NCBI RefSeq assembly: GCF_027942865.1
Contig: NC_134515.1
Span: forward strand, 17,382,227-17,446,226
Length of the DNA stretch: 64,000 nucleotides
Direction of reading: 5' to 3'
Origin: Odontesthes bonariensis
Taxonomy: Eukaryota; Chordata; Actinopteri; Atheriniformes; Atherinopsidae
Of the stretch, positions 11,364 to 23,600 are shown piece after piece. Made by a program: the position numbers and the translations under genes. Within the stretch, counting starts at the first letter, position 1. Each line of letters begins with the position of its first letter. Under the pieces are notes generated by a model. That model was not told where the DNA came from. It ran no database searches and worked only from the letters and a program-made list of their open reading frames with translations.

Positions 11364-14300
11364 ATGGATGACTTTGAATACAGTGTGGAGATCTGTGACC
11401 GTGACTGGGAGGGCTTCTTTGCCGAGACCGAGGAGTGTAATCTGCTTCCTCCTTCATTAGCGGGCGTGGATGACTCAGGAATGAGCGACATTGATGACAC
11501 AGGGTCCTGTCTTGCACAAGAGGCCCAGAGAATCGACCCAACACAAGACTCCTCAGAGAATGAGCATCATATTGATGACACCATAGAATATGAGGGATCC
11601 CCTGTGGAGCATTGCCTCACTAAGCATGGCATCGGAGGCCTTGACAGCATTCTCTCAGGCAGTGAGGAGGACTTACACTTGCAGTCAGTCAATATATTTT
11701 TTGAAAGGCTGAAAAGTGTCACAGAGGCTGAGCCGAGCCAAGAGAGAGTTGGAAACAAAGCGATACAAGAGGAGGAGCACTGTGGTAATGGGCAACAAGC
11801 CAGTCGAAACTATTTGCTAAAAAACTTCCCCAAGTCAAACACGCTGCCTGCCAGGAGTGAAACAGCACTTGGCACAGAGACCATGAGGCCCGTCGGCACC
11901 AGTGGGAACTTAAAGACAAAGGAAAAAATCAAAGCTGAGTCCAATATTTCCTCTGATCCTGCAGCCTTTAGTAACTCAAAGGTCAAGAGTTGCAAACCAT
12001 CTGAAATAGAACTATTCATTAAAGAGAAACCCAGTAGAGAAACAGGAGTAAATGAGGTAACACAGTGGAATCAGTCTCATGACTCAACAAACAGTGTTAT
12101 CTGTTCAGAAAAAACACCTCAGTCCTTCAGTGTAGAAATGTGCAGAAGTCTGGATGAGCAGGAGGGTTTGTTGACGAGCCAAGTAATACTCAGGAAAAAG
12201 TCTGGTACGAGAGAGGACTACATCCCTAACCAGGAGTCGTCTCCATCTTCCTTTCTCAGGAAGAAGAAGAAAAAGAAGAGACGACTTAGTGTGGAGGCAG
12301 GACAGGCATGTGAGAGGCAGGCTTTAGTCAAGCAGACTGACTCAGAGGAGGAGCAGCATGCATCAAGAGAAGGAGCAGGTCTGTGTTTATCAGAGGAGTC
12401 ACTTCATTTAAATGCACCACAAAAAAATCTCACCTATCTTCCTACTCCATATTCAAACACCAGCAATTTGCCAGTGGACATGTCTGCTAATCAAATAGAA
12501 AATGGGCATTTGCCAAATGTCGTACTTAGACGGAGGTGTACAGCAACAGGCTTGGCTGAAAATAATTTGACTAACCACAAGACAGCATCCCCCATGAGTC
12601 AAAATGATGACAATGTAATGTTGTCTGCGAGCAACGGTACTAATGACGCAACACTTTCACAGCTGTGCAGCAAACCACAGGTGGAAAAATCACCTGGATT
12701 GTTTGGAAATGAAAATCGCAATCATGTCGTAAAAGCAGGGGATCTCCAGCAGTGTGATAAAATGAATACTTCTGCCAACGGCTGTGAAAATGAACAATAT
12801 CAAAACTATTCCCCAGCAGAGGTCAAATCAGTCAGCCTTTTACCAAGTGCAGAGTCATGTGCTCCACCTGTGGAAGTCAGCCAATATGTCAAACAATCTG
12901 CTGCTAAGTCAGTCCTGGCTGCAGAGGCTGAAAATTCTGGCAAAGATAAAAGCATGCTGTGTCAAAGTGAGCTCCAACAACAGCTGGAAAGGGACTGTCC
13001 TGACACTAATCAGCGTAGTCGTACACTGGAAAACGCTCACTTTTCTGCCTCCACAATAGCTTTGATCACTTCTCACACTCTTGATGCGAAATCTTCACCA
13101 CTGGAAATCAGTGATGAAGTGATCGGCACCAATCTAACATCAGATTGTATCAATCAGCCACATGACAAAAGCTATGTGCCTACAAATTTGTCCAGTTTAG
13201 ATCCAGAACAGCAAACAGATCATCCAATGGTTAAAACCTCTGACATTTCATCAGAAAAAAACATCCGAAATCCATCAGAAGCATCACAAAAGTTGGTTTT
13301 AACAAGCAACAGCCAGACAGAAACCAAACTGTCTTTATCTGAAGACTTACTAATGAGTCCTTCAGATATCACCCATGTGTCATCCTGCTGTACTCTGGAC
13401 ACAGATTCTGTCATGTCATTCTCAAATGAAAACCTCACAGACATGTCGTTAAGCTATAGTTCATCTGCCAGTGAACATGAGTCTGGAAGTCAAGGTGAAA
13501 AAAAAGTGCCAATCTTGGTAAAACAGGAGCAAGAAGACTTTTCATCCGGACCCGAGAGCAAACCAGAATGCAAGTGTGACATTTTGGGTGAAGCAGAGGA
13601 CGCCATCACTGCATCAAAACCTTCAGACGAACCTGAAAAGATGGAGAATTCGGGGTCTGCCATGTCTTCTTTTTGGAGAGAGATGGAGAAACTGACAATA
13701 AATGACATTTTGGGTTTACGTAATATTAGCAAAGCTTCTCTGCCACCTGTTCAGGAGAGTGAAGAAACTGACATATTTGCTGTGTGTGATCCAGGAAATT
13801 TTACTCAAAATCATGAGTCCAAGCAAACTGAGCAAACCACTGAGGAGACCTCTGTTATTAAATCTTATTCTTCAAGGAGTGAAGTCACCTGGGACAGTGA
13901 ACCTGTCCCAGTGAGCCATGGTGGTATTATTTACCCAGTAAATACGCTACTGGCATCTGTGACTGACACTTCCGAACCTGTTCTCAGTGAAAGGGCTCAA
14001 AAATGTCTCAAAAAGATCTCCAAAGCTATCAGCGTGCACAATTTACAGGCTCTGGAATCTGAGTCGTTCAGCTACGCAAGGAAGGGTGAACCTTTACAAA
14101 CCTTTGATGAAAGTGAGTCTGTAAAATTTGAGGATTTCACTGGAGACTGTGCACCGAAGATAGACAAAGATGTGAAATCTTTACCTTCCTCTGACAGTTA
14201 CAGCATCTCTCTCACAGATATATTTCAGTATCTCTTTGGAGGCAAACAGTCAGTTCCCCACCACTCTGCTACAGATGACATATCAACCCTCTACACTGGT

Positions 14301-16724
14301 GGAAACTCTGTCCCTGAAACATATGATCACTTCTTCTCAGAGTTTGATACAGAAAACTTCTTCTACCCTCTCATAACAGCAGAAGAAAAAAAACAAGACA
14401 AGACAGTTCCTATATTTTCCTGTTCTCGCTCAGCTGGAAGAAATCTACAATTCCCAGAGGCCTATGAGTATTTCTTTGCATCCTCCTCGTCTGACGATTC
14501 TTCTGTGGAATCGGATGAAGAAGATAACTGCCCTCCTGTGAGGATCGTGAGCAGGTTCAGTCGTAAGGAAAGCTCAGCTGAGATTAACACTGACATATAT
14601 GAGGATTTCTTCACAGACACTGACTTTAGAGATCAATTCTTCTGTCTGAAGTCACTTTCCTTCAGGAACATCAAATTTTCAGCATCTAATTTTCAGAAGC
14701 AGAGGTCAAACTCTGTGTCTCTTGTACCTGTGAGGCGAAGTTGCAGATCCACTCTGAGGGCTGATCCTCACCTCAATGCGCTGGGAAACCCAGATGTAAT
14801 GGTTCCTGATCCGCTGCTCTACCACTTGGACGAAAGGATCTCCAGACAACTCGCACAGCAGCCTTTCATATACGAAGACTTACAGGCGACTATTTCAAAT
14901 CCAGGTAAGTCCACTGTAAGATAGGGATTCATACGGTTACAGTGGAAGCTCATGAGGCTTTAACATTTGTTGTTGCAGTCATCAGAATGTTTCCTTTATT
15001 GCTATTAAATTAGATGTCATGTGAATTTAGGTTGATTTGACAACACCTGATTCAGAGTAACAGTTACTTTGTTTTTTACAAAACAACACAAATCTTCAAC
15101 AGCAGACAGTTCATGCAAAGGTCAAAACGGCAAGAGAAATGTGATGTGAGCACCGAATTCAGTGTAGCACCATCCAGGTGAGCAGCATCAAATGTCTGAT
15201 TCCAACATTTTCACAAAGCCGTCAGCTCTAAAGATGGTTTGCATCATGTTTGAACTAAAACTTCCACCCACGACATTTCATCAACATCAGGTGATGTTTC
15301 AGGTGGTTATTATCATGGGTTGGCCCACTGCAAGCTTAAAACATCTCAGTGACTTTGTGCAACCTTAATTTCAATGTGATCATTCAAAGAACAAAACCAG
15401 GATTAGTGTAATCCTCTGGGCCATTCTGTCCTTACGGAACCTTTGGCTGACAGTCACAGAAAACAATGCACATGCCATATTTGACCTCTTCAAGAAAGCT
15501 CTCTTTGTGCTTCACATGTGGACAGTTGTAATGCAGACACATCCCACTCAGCTGTTACAGTCATGACCAGGACAGATTCTCTTTCCTCAGCTGTCAGACG
15601 ACTCTGCGAGCACGTAGTGTTGCAACCCGAAGGAATGATACTACGTGATAACTTGACTTCCCTCGATGACTGTCTCCTGTAAGCTGCCAGTAGAACACTC
15701 TAATTTATATCTGGCTGCGAAGAGAAATAAAAATAACTCGTCTTGACGAGTCTTTATGTAAATCCTTCCCTGATTTGAATTATTAACGCAGCATCTAATG
15801 TTTAGCACTTACTTCTCGAAAAGGCCCCCAAAGGCCTTCTATGTTTGCTTAGCAGGAGTTTAGCCAGGTGTTAAGAATTTACCAAATCCTAGTGTGACAG
15901 AGAAGGTCCTAACGTACTGTATTATTGGGAGCATTCCTACAGCTGTTGGCACGTTAAATGTCAAATGAAAAATACATTAACCTTCAAATGGACGTCAGTG
16001 GATCCGTCAATGGATTTTTATCAGTCTTTGTTTTGCATTTGCATGAATTGTTCAATGACTCAAAAAATTTCCTCTAATTCAAGGGTTGGATGCACCCCTC
16101 ATGGCCCTCAAACAGTCAGATATGTGTCTAGTTTGCATTGCTTTTGCTTCATGGGTGCTGAAGACTGCAAACCCACAAGTTGGAGATGCCTGGAAGGCTG
16201 GTAAGCATGTTAATATTATGTGTAACATTGAAGTACTTAAAATCATTAGAAAAGTTAAAGTTGCAAATCCACCTTTTGAAACTTTAGAAAACGTTAGATG
16301 TTAATTTGATGTTACAAAGCAGGTGCCTATGTAGTCTCTATTTTTCCTATTCATGCAACATATGCAACATTTGAAAAAGTGAGATTAATAGGAAAAAAGG
16401 AGTTCTTTAGAGAATGAAAGGACTCTTTGATTTATTCATACTCTGCGGCTTTAAAACATTTCCAACAAAAAAATTCTCTGGTAACATTGTCAAAACAATG
16501 ACAGAAATCAGCTTCAGAAGAAGTGAACTTCACAAGAACCGAAAGCAGTCACTGTTTCAGTCTGGTGAGTTATGCGATGATGCACTTTCTCCTTTTAATT
16601 TCACACAGTTCTGCTGGCAAACATAAGTGCTCTCTCAGCCATCCGATACCTGCGTAAGTACGTCAAAGTGGAGGCTGCAACCAATGAGACGAAGCTGCAT
16701 TATCCTGCACTAACATATCCTTGA
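11364..16724 (+). CDS. perm1: Perm1, PGC-1 and ERR-induced regulator in muscle 1 (3 coding exons)
   Basis: Coding exons are 11364-14904, 16084-16200 and 16609-16724 (stop TGA). Phases close exactly and give 1257 residues, longer than human PERM1 as I recall it. The start MDDFEYSVEICDRDW matches the conserved PERM1 N-terminus. The middle is Ser/Glu-rich and disordered. It holds a basic tract (residues 299-307, RKKKKKKRR, then LS) that looks like a nuclear signal, and a VKQE sumoylation-type site at 719-722. Three Y-x-x-F-F motifs follow (YDHFF 987, YEYFF 1034, YEDFF 1079). The two last exons encode the conserved C-terminal module, with a hydrophobic stretch (DMCLVCIAFASWVLKTA, 1193-1209) and a segment reading ALSAIRYLRKYV. 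PERM1 family proteins act downstream of PGC-1alpha and ERRs to raise oxidative and contractile gene expression in muscle, and they are also reported at the outer mitochondrial membrane. The gene is tail-to-tail with plekhn1, as in human. Confidence 0.95.
14905..16083 (+). other. perm1: perm1 intron between the large exon and the C-terminal exons
   Basis: This 1.18-kb intron has the donor 'ccag|gtaagt' and the acceptor 'aattcaag|gg'. I see no repeat, hidden exon or RNA gene in it. If the large exon is read through, only six residues are added (GKSTVR) before a stop, so intron retention would remove the conserved hydrophobic C-terminus. Confidence 0.7.
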
Positions 16725-17935
16725 TCTGTCTGTTTCTCAATACGTCATGATTGCAATGCCTCATTTTCTCATGAATACCTGATACGAGCCTCTACACGAC
16801 CTCAATCCTCGGAGGAAACTTGGATGTGTTCGCGCTACAGTTACGTCGGTTTAATCTTCAACGGAATGGAACATTTTAAATTCCAATGATTGAAGTTTTT
16901 CCTAGATTATTGTGGGAGACTTTTGGGAGACCCTTTGACATCATAGAGGATTCATATGAAGTATGACGTGACCAAAGGCAGAATGAGACATGTTTGTTCA
17001 TTTGAGAGGAGGGTTTAGACATTTGTAAATAATGTTTGTAAGTATGTTCTGCAGGAAGATTAGAGGCAGGTTTACTCAGAGCTGTACAGACTTGAGATGA
17101 TAGATTAATGAGCTATTTCATTAACTTGAGGGTCTTGAGGAATGTGGCCTTTTTTGAGCCTTCATGTTTCCATATCATGAATATTATGTAGCATATTTTT
17201 TGTCCAAAGTTTGTAAGATATTCTCACCGCCAATTATTTGTAATACTTTACAGATATATAAGAGTGGCATCTGCTTCAGCGTTAAATGTGGCGATTTAAC
17301 AACGCTCCCTTCAAAAAGTCATTTTGAGGACAGCATTCTGTATCAGTATCAGCTATAAATTTTGTGAAGGGCACTTTATTCATTTTCATGATGGATCATT
17401 TGTAAATGAATGCATAGTGTTGCCTTGTACTCTAGATAACTCTGAGCTGTTGATTTCTTTTAGCTGGCCTACAGTAAACAGTATCTTTGATTTGTGTCCT
17501 GTTTCTTGTTCAAAAAGCTCTCTGAGGAGTGAGTGAAAGCTTCCAAGCACTAGAGGGCGACATAAGATAATGTAAACCTGATCTGTGTCAAGCGATACAA
17601 GTGATTTTTATAAAGAATTAAGTTTAGAACTAAATTCAAACTTTAGGATACTAATTAGCATAATAAGGCATACTGTTGTGCCTACTGGTAATGCTGAAGA
17701 TTCATAAAACTGTTTACGGGAATTTTATTTTTTTCTCCAGAAGATGGCAAACTTAAATTTATCAACTAAATACAAGAAATATACTCAAAACCAATGTAAT
17801 TCAAAGCGTCACTGATTCGTCACTGATACTGGGGGTTTCTTAATCAAGTTTCAAATCAAATTTGATTGTATTCCACTAAAACATACAGAAGTAGCTGAAT
17901 ATGCTTCACAATATGATAAAGAAATAAAGCCAAAA
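16725..17935 (+). other. perm1: Probable perm1 3' untranslated region
   Basis: The stretch after the stop is AT-rich and without coding character. The best plus-strand AATAAA signal downstream is at 17923-17928 ('gaaataaagcc'), which would give a 3' UTR of about 1.2 kb. An earlier weaker signal could be used instead, so the end is only approximate. Confidence 0.4.
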
Positions 17936-18675
17936 TGTGTACATGTGTGCATCTAAACACTCAATCATCCACATATATATGATTCTACATTTAAGATGAC
18001 CCATTACTAGCCCCAGTATGTTCCACATAGATTTGAAGAGAAAGCTTGAGTAAAGTCAATTTTTTTAGTTGGTCATCAGAGGAAATCTAACACCCATGTG
18101 GAAACGTTTATGTGCATAGATGTGACATAATGTCATAAAGATACACGGGCGTGTGGAAATAAGCAGGAGCCTGTGACTTCCGGGTACTCAGTATCTAACG
18201 GTAATCTGCAAACAAGGAGCAGCTATTGGAGGTTACGGAGAATGTGATTTTGTTTCCACGGTAACAGGTCTGAGTGAAGACATACACTGGTTTATTGGTC
18301 AGAAAAAATATTTATCGTAATTGGTAAACTGTTATGTAACAACTGCTCAAAATATCTTTTCAAGCCAAGAAGACATTATTACTTAAAAAGTAAAGCCAGT
18401 GCCAAAAAAAACCCTGTTATGTATTATTAACAATTCTAAAGTGTAATTTGTCTCATTCATTCATGTTCACGTTTAATCTTCATTCTGATAATTAATCTTC
18501 ACTCTTCCGTCTCTGATCTATCACCTCCTACTATTAATTTATTTTATTTTCCTTTGTTAAAAAGGTCATGTTACTGTTTCAAAAATTTAGAATATAATCA
18601 CGTGAAAAAACTACACCCTTTTAGTTTGAAGGTTTTATCTTCCAGGACACAACAAAAAGATCATCTGGTTGTCCA

Positions 18676-18904
18676 CAGAAGTGTTTCCCAACTATGGTCC
18701 TCAAGGCATAATGCCCGGCATGTTTTCCATGTGTCCCTGCTCCAGCACACCTGATTCAAATGGATAGGTCTTCATCTGCCTCTTGCAAAGCTCAAAGAGC
18801 TGAAGAGCTGACACATTTATTTGAATCAGGTGTGTTGGAGCAAGGACACATGGAAACATGCAGGGCTGTGTACCTTAACGACCAGGGTTGGGAAACACTG
18901 CTTG
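18676..18904. mobile_element. hAT-like palindromic MITE
   Basis: The left end carries 'gtgtttcccaac' and the right end its inverse 'gttgggaaacac'. Inside, the arms at 18727-18761 and 18819-18853 are near-perfect reverse complements around a short centre that includes 'ctgattcaaatg'. This is a common palindromic vertebrate repeat of the non-autonomous hAT type. It has no coding capacity. I could not define an 8-bp target duplication with confidence. The tight inverted arms predict a long RNA hairpin if transcribed. Confidence 0.7.
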
Positions 18905-19079
18905 ACAGGTCTTAGATTCAAGTCAATATATCCCTCATATGAACAGCACATGACATTATTTATTTCACAGTCTAATTTTTGGCCGTTTGCTGGGTCTGGA
19001 GCAGTCAGGTGGGTGTTGCCAAGGAGGAAAGACATCAGCAATGAGCCTCGAGAAGTAATTGTTGCTGCCCATAAATGCA

Positions 19080-19830
19080 GGAAGGGTTATTAGGATATTT
19101 CCAAACAATTGTGTATCATTCTACAGTGAGAAGAATTATTCACAGGTGGAAAACATTCAAAACAGTTGCCAGTCTTCTCAGGACAGCTTCACCCCAAGGG
19201 CAGGCAGTTCGATACTCAAACAAATTACAAAAAATCTAAACACTGCATCCCAGATGCCACAGGCCTCATTTAGCATGTTAAATGTCAACATTCTCGACAG
19301 TACAATTCGAAAAAGACTAAACAAGTATGGCTTGTTTGGAAGGGGCTTGCAGGGGAAAGACTCTTTTCTCTAAAAGTAACATGGCAGCACAGCATAGGTT
19401 TGCAAAATTAATCTGAACAAACCACAATACTTCTGGAACAATGTCTTATGGAAAGGAGAGACTAAGGTAGAGATGTTTGGTCATAAGGCTCAGTAGCACA
19501 TTGAGAAACCAAACATAATGTGTCCGCACAAACACCTCATACCAATTTTTCAAGCACGGTGGTGGAAGGGTGATGCTATGGGCTTCTTTTGCAGGCGTAG
19601 TACAGCGTTTAGCAGAATGGCTGGAAAAGAAAATAATTAAGGTGTTGCAATGGCTTAGTCAAAGTCCAGACCCTAATATAATCGAAATACTGTGACGGGA
19701 CTTTAAGAGAGCTGTGCATAAACACACTCAGCAAACCTCGATGAAGTGAAGCAATGCTGTACAGAACAGTGGCCCACCAATCCTCCACAACAATGTAAGA
19801 GACTGATAACATCAAACAGAAAACAACTAT
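19080..19830 (+). pseudogene. Tc1/mariner transposase fossil
   Basis: Successive segments resemble a Tc1-family transposase, but in different frames and with stops. Near 19120-19200 a helix-turn-helix-like stretch reads YHSTVRRIIHRWKTFKTVAS. Near 19265-19345 there is SMLNVNILDSTIRKRLNKYG. Near 19410-19480 a catalytic-region stretch reads NKPQYFWNNVLW. Near 19550-19590 there is KHGGGRVMLW, and near 19640-19710 VLQWLSQSPDPNIIE (in the family a QSPDLNPIE-type text), then RDFKRAVHK. A stop at about 19371 and several frame changes and in-frame stops break the gene, so it is inactive. Terminal inverted repeats were not recognised. It lies in the spacer between the 3' ends of perm1 and plekhn1. Confidence 0.8.
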
Positions 19831-20025
19831 TTTAAGTTTTTTTGCTTTTTGTTTACTTCATTTTCCACACGCTACTTCTATATTTTGGCTTAGATTTAAC
19901 TGTCACCGTTTAATATGTCATGTGATGTTAATCTGAGGTAGTATTTACCTCATTTTAGGGCCTTTTTTTTGTACATGAAAGAAAACCCATATTTACGATA
20001 AACAGATGCAAACTGGTTGGTACAT

Positions 20026-20667
20026 TTTATTGTTTTATTTCCAAATATAAATAAACACATCAAACAAAAATGATAAAGTCATACAGGTATCAGCACTGTG
20101 CAATGGTTATTCTAATGTTAGCATCTTTCCAACAGTCGGTTGAAGGCACATCTATTTGACTTAACAGTACAACATAATAAAATATTAAATCTACAATATT
20201 TACAGGAAATATACATATATTCTTTACTTTCACAAGCCGTGATGGAATGCTTTGTATTGTGTACATTTGAAACAAAATGAAACATATGTAACATGAACAG
20301 CTGGTTAGAATATTCTGAAAGTAACACATATTAAACTGCTGCACTTACATACACACATACATACAAAAATATTATTAAAACTATACATTATGTACAGTAC
20401 AGTCTGCTGACTTCTCTTTTGAATGCTACATATCAAACAGAAAACTGAATTGTGTGTCTGTTACGGTCATACAGTACTGCTTTTTTTTTCATACCTGTGC
20501 TCCTCATTCCTCCTACCCAACATCTGACGAAGCAGATCCTGGGATTTGTTGCTTCATACTGTACACACTAGGAGCAGTTCGGGCTGTGCTTGTTGGCATT
20601 TATTATCCCTCTGATAACGATCTGTTGTTTGCACACGTCCAGACGAGTGCCGGGCTATTGTTATGTT
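20026..20667 (-). other. plekhn1: Predicted plekhn1 3' UTR with two polyadenylation signals
   Basis: On the minus strand AATAAA occurs at 20026-20031 and 20034-20039, about 630 bp after the plekhn1 stop codon. The intervening sequence is AT-rich without coding character. The tandem signals make this a good candidate transcript end. Confidence 0.55.
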
Positions 20668-23600
20668 TTATGACCATCTCTGCTGGGTTACCATGGCATC
20701 AAGGCCTCTGGCCCCAAAGTTTAATCCTGTCCACTGTGTTGAAATTCCAGACGCTGGCTGAATCATTCCAGTCTCACCGTCGTACTCCCAAATGTTGTCA
20801 TAGTCCATTTCCTGGTCATCTGGTTCCGTGGGTTCAAGGTACGAATGTCGATCTATAAGAGTGAAAGAACATTCCCAGGCTTTTAGTTTCAAGCAATGAA
20901 AGACAAGCCCAGCCCTGACTGTGTAAACAGTCTCAAAGTAATTATGGAGTGAGTTGTCTTGTCTCAAATCATAACCTTACTGTAAAACCTGCAGTGTAAC
21001 ATGCCATAGTTCCTTCTTTGGTGATACCCTTTCTATTAACACATAAACATGTAACCTGAGAACTGAAATGACACGGTAGTCGCACATCTAAGAAATAATC
21101 TGTGATATAAATTCAAGGCTGTGTCCAGTTGTGTGCTGTCAGTCACAGTGGAGGAGTATATCCTGTGTGAACAGTATTCTCTTGCACTGATCTTCCTCCT
21201 GGGACAGTGGTGCAAATGGCATAAGGAGCTGCACTTAGCTCCATTTCATATACACACTTCATGAACCTTCAGTTCTGTAACCTTTAAACCGTCTACCTGC
21301 TGACAGCATAGAGTTCAAACAATCCAATCCAAGTGCATTCCGCATTGAAATTATGATGCACTGGAGAGTAAGCAATGTTCTTGATGGTATGTAGGAAGGC
21401 GGATCATAGTGCTGACTCTCATAGCTCACATTTGTGAGGAAATATGATGCAGTAGCATTAAAGATTTGAAAGCACATCCATTCGAATTGTAAATTCATCT
21501 TGCCATTGTGTCAAAATAGCACTCAGTTTTCTTTTTTTTCAAATTAGGACTACAGGGATATAATCATTTACTATACACACTTGACTCTTGAGGTGACACA
21601 GAGGCACAGGATACATAAAACAATGTTTCATCTGGTTTATGATTGCATGCCTTCAGTGCTTACCTGGTGAGTAACCATAAGGCATCTGAGTAGTGTTCCT
21701 CACATAGCTCGACGGGAGACGTATCTGTCCGCAGATGTGAAAACAGAGAAAGTTACTTCCTGCAATGAACTACAACAAACATTCTCATGTTTCCTAAAAT
21801 ATGTGTTTCATCTGAAGCATCTGTTTAAATATCACCTGCAGCACAACTATATATATACTTGCTTCACTACCACACAGCATGCCAGCATTTCACTTTGTAC
21901 TTCAGCATTCCAAAATGCGGAGTGTCCTTGGAGATGAGAATCTCTGTGCTTCTCACCTGCTCTTGCACTTGGCTGGGCGCTGGCAGCAGCTTTAACTTTG
22001 ACACGGCCTCTGCTCTCTGCTCTGATTGGCTTAGAGGAGTTTCTGACTCCTGGCTGAAAGCATGTCCCTTGGAGTTGGTCAGGACCAGGCTTCTCCTGCA
22101 ACGTCTGCCCAAGGGAGGGGTGCGGAGCTGGAAGGAGGAGGGGAGGAGCTGGGGGTCCTGATGGTGGTGTCTGTGCTGAAACGGTCCATGCCAGCTCTGC
22201 TGCTAAAGAACAGAGACGGAAATTGTTCGTTGGTCAAACTTCTGAAGACTGCCATGAGCAATTATGTAAAAGGACATTTTGATCTCATCTGATCTAACCC
22301 CTTTAAAGAAGTTGCGAACACATTTAGATTTAGAAATCTGCAATGAAACTTTTACTTCAGGTAACTTTCATAAGAGATTTAACATCCTCAAAGAAACTCA
22401 TCAACAACTTGAACAAAGACGTTCATATCTGTTTATGTGGGTAGGAACTGCTTGATATCAGATGCAGGTGAAAACTGAGACCTTAGATCCAGTATCGTTG
22501 ACCCACTTACCAGTGGCATGGCCTCCTCCAGGGAGTAGATTTCTGGGCTGCAGGGCTCGTCATACAGAGGCGATAAAGGTTGTCGTGGTGCGCACATGTC
22601 TGAATGGCGCTGCGGTGTGTTCAGCGAGTAGTTCAGGGATGTCTGTGGTGTGCTCCAGCTGTTAGACTGATCATAGAGGATTCAAACAATATCAGATGTT
22701 AGTGAGAAGAGACCATTTTTTAGGCTTTAAGTCAGAGAGATGAAAAAAGAAAACAAGAGATCCATGCCTAGCTTGCTGGTTGACAAACTGTCTCTAAGTT
22801 GAATTTTGGATTAATGCCAGCTATGAAATGCAACAGTGGAGAAGCAGAGATGTCCACTGAGCACAATAACTTATTTTCCGCCTGGGATTTACTTTGTTTA
22901 TGGATCATAGCAGACATATTATTCTGTGCAACATTGAGTAGATTGATCTTTCAACCTCACTATGCATAAATGCCGATCTTACTCCATCTGTTAACACCAT
23001 ATACCGTATAAGATGTCCCCTCTCAGCCTACTGCTTGGTGTGCCTATTTTAGTTACAGTGCATGTGGCATGTAAAGTAAGTCAACAGTCTCTAAGGGAAT
23101 ATTCGGTTATCAAGTCAGACGCCAGACTGAATTACCTTGACAAGTGGTGCTTTCTCTAGCCGTTGCGGGCTGGCGTGATGCATGGCGGAGTAGGGCGTGC
23201 TGTAGACCTGAGACAGCACGGAGCTCTCTGCAGGCTGGAGGTAGGCGCTGTGCTGGGGGGATGAATAGCGCAGTGACAAAGGTCGTGGGTCGCGTTCTGG
23301 CCTCGTGTGGGAAGACACGCTGTTGGTTCTGCTGCCAAGTCGGGCAGTCTCAGTCGAGGAGGGACGGCTGGAACTGCGCTGTACATGCAACAAACGTACC
23401 AAAAGAAAGATGTCAGCCAAGGGGCATAACTTTACAACACGTTTTGCATCAGGGACTTTAAAAACCCAAGTGCTGGGAGGCAAACCTTATTATCTGGCTT
23501 CTGTATCTACAGTGTTAGTTCTCAGTACGTACTGTTTTCTGTTTTTAGTAAACAAAGACATGAGAAATGTCTCCATCAAATTAATTGGGAGAGTGGTGAT

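Noticed and set aside
23144-23461. 105-codon plus-strand frame
   Set aside because: It is the antisense shadow of plekhn1 exon 12.
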